Both the position numbers and the translations under genes were made by a program. Below, one piece after another: positions 59,209-64,000 of a stretch of DNA of 64,000 nucleotides (position 1 is its first letter; the number at the start of each line of letters is the position of its first letter). The notes beneath the pieces are model-generated. The model worked only from the letters and a program-made list of their open reading frames with translations. It was not told the DNA's origin and searched no databases. The DNA comes from Streptomyces sp. CG 926 (GTDB taxonomy: Bacteria; Actinomycetota; Actinomycetes; Streptomycetales; Streptomycetaceae), in NCBI RefSeq assembly GCF_003148825.1, contig NZ_QGGZ01000022.1:1-64000 (forward strand), in the 5' to 3' direction.

Positions 59209-60618
59209 GTGGCGATCACATCACGCGCGCCCGCGCCAGGGGGCGGTGCTTCCGTGTCGCCCGCCGGGCCGACGGCGCCACCGCCCGCCGGGCCGGCCCG
59301 GCGGGGCACCGCCTGGTCCGAGGGCGTGGAGCGGCTGCGCGAGGCGGCGACCACCGAACCGGGCCGGCTGCGGATCATCGGCGCGGTACTGGCCGCCCTG
59401 ATCGTGCTGTTCGGCACGGTGAGCGTCTGGGAGATCTCCGACCGGGCCGCGGCCGCCGACGACGTGGTGGGCCGCAGCCAACCGCTGAGCGCGGACGCGG
59501 CGAGCATCTACCGCTCCCTGGCCGACGCCGACACGACCTCCTCCAGCGGGTTCCTGCTGGGCGGCCAGGAGCCGCGCGAGGTCCGCCGGCGGTACGAGAA
59601 GGACATCGCCAACGCCTCCAAACTGCTGGTGAGCGCCGCCGCCAACACCGGTGGCAACGAGGACTCCCGCCGACAGATCACCGTGCTCAGCGAGCAGCTC
59701 CCGCGCTACACCGGCCTGATCGAGCAGGCCCGGGCCACCAACCGGCAGGGCCTGCCGCTGGGCGGCGCCTACCTGCGCTACGCCAACGAGCAGATGACCA
59801 CCCAGCTGCTGCCCGCCGCGCAGCGGCTCTACGAGTCGGAGACCGAGCGGCTCTACCAGGACCACGACGACGCCCGGTCCTGGCCGCTAGCCTCGATCGG
59901 GCTGGGCCTGCTCGCGATCGCCGCCCTCCTGTGGGCGCAGCGGCGCAACTACCGGCACACGAACCGGGTCCTCAACCACGGGCTCGTGGCCGCGACGGCC
60001 GCCTCCGTGGTGGTCCTGTTGTGGCTCGCCGTGGGGCAGACGGTGGCGCGGTCCTCGCTGAGCGAGGCCCGGGCGGACGGGCAGGAGTCGTTGAAGGTCC
60101 TCAACGACGCGCGGATCGCCTCCCTGCAGGCGCGGGCCGGTGAGAATCTGACGCTGATCGCGCGGGGCGCCGTACTGGCCGAGGACAAGAAGTCCGACAA
60201 GTACGACGTGGACTTCACCGACAACATGAAGCAGCTGGACGCCGGACTGGCGACCGCGCTGCGGCTCGCCGACGACGCGGCCGGCCGGGACCCCGTCAGC
60301 CGGGCCGCGGACGGCGTGCAGCAGTGGAAGCAGCGGCACGCGGCGGCCCGGGAGGCGGACCTCAAGGGGGACTACGAGGCCGCGCTGCCCCTGGTCGTCG
60401 GGGACGAGAAGCACAAGGAGAGCAGCGGAGCCGCCTTCGACACGGTGGACGCCTCTTTGGAACAGGCCGTCGCGCACGAGCAGCAGGAGTTCACCCGGGC
60501 CGCCCAGGACGGGCTCGGCGCGCTGGGCGGCCTGGTGACGGGCGCCGCGGTCCTGGTGGTCATCGGCGCGGCAGCGGCTCTGCTCGGCATCGGGCGCAGG
60601 CTTTCGGAGTACAGGTGA
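59209..60618 (+). CDS. glnX: GlnX-like membrane sensor protein
   Basis: A 469-residue membrane protein with about four helices at roughly 55-75, 225-242, 252-275 and 437-462. Two extracytoplasmic four-helix-type domains (SADAASIYRSLADADTTSSSGFLLGG and AGENLTLIARGAVLAED) lie between them, similar to ligand-sensing domains of histidine kinases. The N-terminal ~50 residues are Pro-rich and cytoplasmic. It heads an operon with a GlnH-type binding protein and PknG, as glnX-glnH-pknG does in mycobacteria and corynebacteria, where GlnX relays amino-acid binding by GlnH to PknG. GTG at 59209 with GGGGGAGG upstream. Confidence 0.82.
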   Translation: MAITSRAPAPGGGASVSPAGPTAPPPAGPARRGTAWSEGVERLREAATTEPGRLRIIGAVLAALIVLFGTVSVWEISDRAAAADDVVGRSQPLSADAASIYRSLADADTTSSSGFLLGGQEPREVRRRYEKDIANASKLLVSAAANTGGNEDSRRQITVLSEQLPRYTGLIEQARATNRQGLPLGGAYLRYANEQMTTQLLPAAQRLYESETERLYQDHDDARSWPLASIGLGLLAIAALLWAQRRNYRHTNRVLNHGLVAATAASVVVLLWLAVGQTVARSSLSEARADGQESLKVLNDARIASLQARAGENLTLIARGAVLAEDKKSDKYDVDFTDNMKQLDAGLATALRLADDAAGRDPVSRAADGVQQWKQRHAAAREADLKGDYEAALPLVVGDEKHKESSGAAFDTVDASLEQAVAHEQQEFTRAAQDGLGALGGLVTGAAVLVVIGAAAALLGIGRRLSEYR

Positions 60619-61766
60619 GCGCGATGCGGATACGGGCGAGGCGGGCCGCCGAAGGTCACGAGAACCACGAGGGCCGCGAAGGTCACGAGGGCCGCGAAGG
60701 CCCGGAGAGCCGGGCCGGCCGGGCGGGCCGGGCCCGGCACGCGGCGACCGCGGGCGCGGCGTCCGGCTTCCGCCGTGCCGCGGGCCGGCTGCGCGGTTGG
60801 GGCGGGGTGAGCGCGATGGCCGTCGCCTGTGCGACGACCATCGCCGTCGTCCTGCTGCCGCTGGCCCACGCGACGCCCGACACCGGCAGGCCGGTGGTCC
60901 GCCGGCCCGCGTCGATGGCCGCGGCCCCGGCCACGCCCTGGACCCTGACCGACACCTGCCAGGACCCCGAGGCCAGCCTGCGCCCCTCCGACGTGGACGG
61001 GGCGACCATCGCGCGGATCAAGGCGGCGGGCAAGCTCGTCGCCGGCGTGGACCAGAACAGCTTCCGCTGGGGGTACCGCAACCAGACCGCCGAGGGCAGC
61101 CGCCTCGACGGCTTCGACATCGACCTGGTGAAGGCCATCGCCAAGGACATCCTGGGCGACGAGAACGCGGTCATCTACCGGGCCATCCCCACCAGTCAGC
61201 GCATCCCCGCCCTCCAGGAGGGGCGCGTCGACATCGTCGTGCGGACCATGACCATCAACTGCAAGCGGCTGGAGGACGTCGCCTTCTCGACGGCCTACTT
61301 CGAGGCCGGGCAGCAGGTGCTGGTGCCCAAGGGCTCGCCGATCACCGGGTACGACACCTCGCTGAAGGACCGGCGGATCTGCGTCGCGGCCGGTTCCACC
61401 GCCGAGGCGGCCCTGAAGGCCCAGTCGTACGGCTCGGCGCCGGTCACCGTCGCCAACCAGCTCGACTGCCTGGTCCGGCTCCAGCTGGGCGAGGTCGACG
61501 GCATCATCACGGACAACGCCCTCGCGGCCGGCCAGGCCGCCCAGGACCCGTCCGTACAGCTGGTGGGCTCACCCTTCACCCGTGAGTTCTACGGGGTGGC
61601 GATGAACAAGGACGCCTCCGATCTGGTCCGCCGGGTCAACAAGGTGCTGGAGAACTACCGCGCGGGTGGCGGTGACAGCCCGTGGATGAGGGCGTACCTC
61701 AAGCACCTGCAGCCCGTCCTGCCCGGTGTGACCGCGCCTCCCGCACCCAAGTACCGGGACGGCTGA
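60615..61766 (+). CDS. glnH: GlnH-like amino-acid-binding protein, membrane-anchored
   Basis: Product of 383 residues. The N-terminal ~60 residues contain a charged tripeptide repeat, followed by one hydrophobic helix (AMAVACATTIAVVLLPLAHA). The rest is a family 3 solute-binding domain (FRWGYRNQ, GFDIDLVKAIAKDILG, DIVVRTMTINCKR, GEVDGIITDNALAAGQ). No lipobox Cys is present, unlike mycobacterial GlnH, so it is anchored by the helix. The GTG at 60615 overlaps the glnX stop (GTGA) and has GGAG five bases upstream; the ATG at 60624 is less well placed. It probably senses Asp, Glu or Gln. Confidence 0.85.
   Translation: MSAMRIRARRAAEGHENHEGREGHEGREGPESRAGRAGRARHAATAGAASGFRRAAGRLRGWGGVSAMAVACATTIAVVLLPLAHATPDTGRPVVRRPASMAAAPATPWTLTDTCQDPEASLRPSDVDGATIARIKAAGKLVAGVDQNSFRWGYRNQTAEGSRLDGFDIDLVKAIAKDILGDENAVIYRAIPTSQRIPALQEGRVDIVVRTMTINCKRLEDVAFSTAYFEAGQQVLVPKGSPITGYDTSLKDRRICVAAGSTAEAALKAQSYGSAPVTVANQLDCLVRLQLGEVDGIITDNALAAGQAAQDPSVQLVGSPFTREFYGVAMNKDASDLVRRVNKVLENYRAGGGDSPWMRAYLKHLQPVLPGVTAPPAPKYRDG
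60651..60713. repeat. seven 9-bp units encoding an EGx tripeptide repeat in glnH
   Basis: Units of 9 bp encode EGH, ENH, EGR, EGH, EGR, EGP, ESR. The DNA is repetitive (GAGGGCCGC and GAAGGTCAC alternate). It lies in the cytoplasmic N-terminal extension. Confidence 0.85.
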
Positions 61767-61771
61767 GGTCC

Positions 61772-63163
61772 GTGACGGTTTCCGACACGGGACCGGGCGC
61801 GGGGCAGGATACGAGGACGGACACGGAGGCGGCGGCGGAAGCGGAGGCACGATCGGTGGAGGCGGGGTCTGCAGTGATGGACCGGGACGGTGTCGACCGC
61901 GCCCTGGCCCGGTTGGGCGCGGAGCACGAGGCCGTCGAGACCTCGCTGCTCGCCCTCCAGGACCATGCCGGGCGCCGGCTGCTGGAGGGCGCCGCGCTGG
62001 CCGGTACCACCAAGGACCGCTGGACGACCGCCGACGCGGACATCACCCGGCTGTGGACGTACTTCGACGCCTACAGCGGGGCGCTGACCGCCGCCCGGGA
62101 GGTCCGGGAGCGGCGGCGCTGGCCGAACCGCGAGGACCTCGTCGAGCTGACGGAGCGGCTGCGCGGGCCCGGAGTCCTGATCGCCGGGGCGGCGGCCGAG
62201 GGCGTCGCGCTGGCCGAGCGGCTCTCGCTCGCCGAACTGGTGGCCCGGATGAACGGCCTGTACGCGCGCTCGCTGGACGTGGTGGTCGCCGCCGACGCCG
62301 TGTGGTCGGCGCTGCCCGCCCGCATCGACCTGCTCGCCGCCGAGCTGCACCGCACCCGCTCGCTGGCCCACTCGGTGGGCGTGCGGCCGGGCGAGCACCC
62401 CTCCGGCGACGACCTGGAGGACATCACCGCCGAGCTGACGGAGCTGCGCGCCCAGGTGATCGCGGATCCGCTGGCCTTCTGGCTGCCGGCGACGGGCAGC
62501 TCGGCGCCCGGCGGCGGCCGTCCGGACACCGGGCGCTACGACCGGGCCGCGCTCGCGCTGGAGGACGTACGCCGCGAGATCGAGGCGGTGCTGGACGTAC
62601 GGCAGGACGCCGAGCAGCGGTTGATCGCCCTGCGGGACGTGCTCTCGCGGGCCGACCGGACCCTGGCGGAGGCACGGACCGCGCGCGGCGAGGTGCTGGC
62701 GAAGATCGCCGCGTCCGAGGTGCCCGCGGTGAGCGGCCCGCCCACGGTGCTCCAGGAGCAGCTCGCGGCGGCGGCCGAACACCGGCGCCAGGCGCGTTGG
62801 CACCGGCTCTCGCCGCTGCTGGAGTCCTTGGAGGTGCGCGCCGAGGAGGAACTGCGGCGGGCCCGTGAATCGTTGACCGCGGTGACGGCCCCGCTGGCCG
62901 TCCGTGCCGAGCTGCGTGGGCGGCTCGACGCGTACAAGGCGAAGGTGGCCCGCCACGGCATGGCGGAGGACCCGCTGCTGATCGAGCGGTACGACACCGC
63001 CCGCCGGATGCTGTGGAGCGCGCCCTGCGACCTGCGGGCCGCCGAGCAGGCCGTCCTGCGCTACCAGCAGGCGACGGCGGAATCACTGGCGCCGCAGCAC
63101 CGGCCCGAACCACCGCGAGACCAGGAACAGCGGCCCGACGGGCCGGGAGAGGGGGACGCATGA
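61772..63163 (+). CDS. helical protein of unknown function between glnH and pknG
   Basis: Product of 463 residues, almost entirely predicted alpha-helical and rich in Ala, Leu, Arg and Glu, with heptad-like stretches (VRREIEAVLDVRQDAEQRLIALRDVL). No membrane helix or enzymatic motif is visible. GTG at 61772, 5 bp after glnH with GAGG close by; its stop overlaps the pknG ATG (ATGA). Its position between sensor and kinase in a coupled operon suggests an adaptor or scaffold. I do not recognise a named family. Confidence 0.82.
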   Translation: MTVSDTGPGAGQDTRTDTEAAAEAEARSVEAGSAVMDRDGVDRALARLGAEHEAVETSLLALQDHAGRRLLEGAALAGTTKDRWTTADADITRLWTYFDAYSGALTAAREVRERRRWPNREDLVELTERLRGPGVLIAGAAAEGVALAERLSLAELVARMNGLYARSLDVVVAADAVWSALPARIDLLAAELHRTRSLAHSVGVRPGEHPSGDDLEDITAELTELRAQVIADPLAFWLPATGSSAPGGGRPDTGRYDRAALALEDVRREIEAVLDVRQDAEQRLIALRDVLSRADRTLAEARTARGEVLAKIAASEVPAVSGPPTVLQEQLAAAAEHRRQARWHRLSPLLESLEVRAEEELRRARESLTAVTAPLAVRAELRGRLDAYKAKVARHGMAEDPLLIERYDTARRMLWSAPCDLRAAEQAVLRYQQATAESLAPQHRPEPPRDQEQRPDGPGEGDA

Positions 63164-64000
63164 GCCTGATCGGAACCACGTGCGTCCGCCCCGGCTGCCC
63201 GGGGGCGTACGAGGACATGGGCGGCGGCGAGGTCTACTGCGACACGTGCGGGCTGGCGCCGATCGGCTCGATCGCCGCGGGCGCGGACGAGCTGGTGTCG
63301 CCGCCGACCGGGATGACGAGCGCGGCCCGGGGTTCCCTGGGCTCCGGCGGGTCCCGTGGGTCGATGGGCTCGCAGGGCTCCCACGGCTCGGCGCGGTCCT
63401 CGGCCTCGGCCCGGTCCTCCCGCTCCTCCTCCTCGCGCCGTTCGGTGTCCGGGCGGCTGTCGCGCTCGGTGTCGGGGACGACGTCCACCCGTTCGGTGTC
63501 GGTGCGCAGTTCGGGCTCGGCGGCCTCGGGCCGCAGCCGGCTGGGTGCCGGGCTGGTCAACGTGCCGGAGGTGCCGCGTCCGAATCCCGCGACCGCGGTC
63601 CTGGAGAACCCGGAGGTACCGGAGCGCAAGCGGTTCTGCTCGCGCTCGGACTGCGGGGCGCCGGTGGGCCGCTCCCGGGGCGACCGTCCGGGTCGGACGG
63701 AAGGGTTCTGCACCAAGTGCGGGCACCCGTACTCCTTCGTGCCGAAGCTGCGCTCCGGTGATGTGGTGCGCGGCCAGTACGAGGTGGCGGGCTGCCTCGC
63801 GCACGGCGGCCTCGGCTGGGTGTACCTGGCGGTGGACCGGGCGGTCGCGGACCGGTGGGTGGTGCTCAAGGGCCTGCTGGACACCGGGGACCAGGACGCG
63901 ATGGAGGCCGCGATCTCGGAGCGGCGCTTCCTCGCGGAGATCGAGCACTCCAACATCGTGCGGATCTACAACTTCGTGGAGCACCTGGACCAGCGGACCG
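63160..64000 (+). CDS. pknG: serine/threonine protein kinase PknG (N-terminal part; runs off the window)
   Basis: The first 280 codons are visible; the gene continues past 64000. Residues 8-30 have CX4C and CX2C pairs (C8, C13, C27, C30). Residues ~55-130 are Ser/Arg/Gly-rich. A second set with the same spacing (C160, C165, C184, C187) is the rubredoxin-like domain of PknG (RFCSRSDCGAPVGRS, EGFCTKCGHPYSFVP). The kinase begins with GQYEVAGCLAHGGLGWVYLAVD and the invariant Lys237 in VVLKGL. This matches mycobacterial PknG, which phosphorylates GarA/OdhI to control 2-oxoglutarate use. ATG overlaps the previous stop. Confidence 0.93.
   Translation, partial: MSLIGTTCVRPGCPGAYEDMGGGEVYCDTCGLAPIGSIAAGADELVSPPTGMTSAARGSLGSGGSRGSMGSQGSHGSARSSASARSSRSSSSRRSVSGRLSRSVSGTTSTRSVSVRSSGSAASGRSRLGAGLVNVPEVPRPNPATAVLENPEVPERKRFCSRSDCGAPVGRSRGDRPGRTEGFCTKCGHPYSFVPKLRSGDVVRGQYEVAGCLAHGGLGWVYLAVDRAVADRWVVLKGLLDTGDQDAMEAAISERRFLAEIEHSNIVRIYNFVEHLDQRT

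Noticed and set aside
63061..63984. Open frame on the - strand at the right edge
   Set aside because: It is antisense to pknG, whose + strand frame is open to the window end and has zinc and kinase motifs.

Overview
The window is chromosomal DNA of a Streptomyces or very close relative. The evidence is very high GC, frequent GTG starts behind GGAGG-type ribosome sites, and a typical Streptomyces gene order: valS, clpX, clpP2, clpP1, tig, rpiB, sodF, asd, pepN, malQ, a csn-like chitosan-oligosaccharide operon, and a glnX-glnH-pknG type signalling operon. Most of it reads as core chromosome. I see no transposase, integrase, phage gene or CRISPR array.

Region by region. Positions 92-8299 carry protein quality control: valyl-tRNA synthetase, a proline/tyrosine-rich membrane protein, ClpX, ClpP2, ClpP1 and trigger factor, with a ClgR-type box upstream of clpP1. 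Positions 8464-8779 hold tRNA-Pro(TGG) and tRNA-Gly(TCC). Positions 8975-10737 form a short accessory-looking block of four small genes I cannot assign. Positions 10914-18452 hold a small HD (ppGpp-hydrolase-like) protein coupled to a PLP decarboxylase, a DUF4232 lipoprotein, an orphan ABC ATPase, a SpoIIE-type phosphatase, an Eis-type acetyltransferase, a Nei-type DNA glycosylase and ribose-5-phosphate isomerase B.

Positions 18671-24055 contain three paralogous amino-acid permeases and bioY. Positions 24221-39230 hold iron superoxide dismutase behind a Nur-like box, a DsbA-like protein, two M1 aminopeptidases N about 11 kb apart, an AbiEi/DUF559-like protein, a VOC-PNPOx operon divergent from a CGNR regulator, a large secreted subtilase, and aspartate-semialdehyde dehydrogenase. 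Positions 39347-44181 are an exporter cluster (LysR, two EamA carriers, one MFS carrier) divergent from a MarR gene across a perfect 13+13 bp palindrome. Positions 44332-49836 hold malQ with a small membrane protein, and a GH84-like secreted beta-N-acetylglucosaminidase. An HNH nuclease and an MscS channel follow.

Positions 52204-59001 are a ROK repressor, a sugar ABC importer without its own ATPase, a GH4 glycosidase and a sugar kinase. This is the csnR-E-F-G-H-K order known for uptake of chitosan oligosaccharides. Positions 59209-64000 are an overlapping operon: a GlnX-like membrane sensor, a GlnH-like amino-acid-binding protein, an uncharacterised helical protein and the N-terminal part of PknG, which runs off the window. 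Working model: external sugars enter through CsnEFG and are phosphorylated and cleaved by CsnK and CsnH, while GlnH and GlnX relay amino-acid availability to PknG.

Many genes are separated by strong GC-rich hairpins. A palindromic intergenic repeat occurs at three loci, two of them directly after the pepN copies. The most interesting items for follow-up are the fourth protein of the PknG operon together with a duplicated zinc ribbon in PknG, the tRNA-adjacent unknown block, the CGNR/VOC/PNPOx locus with its AT-rich palindrome, and several unassigned operator-like palindromes.
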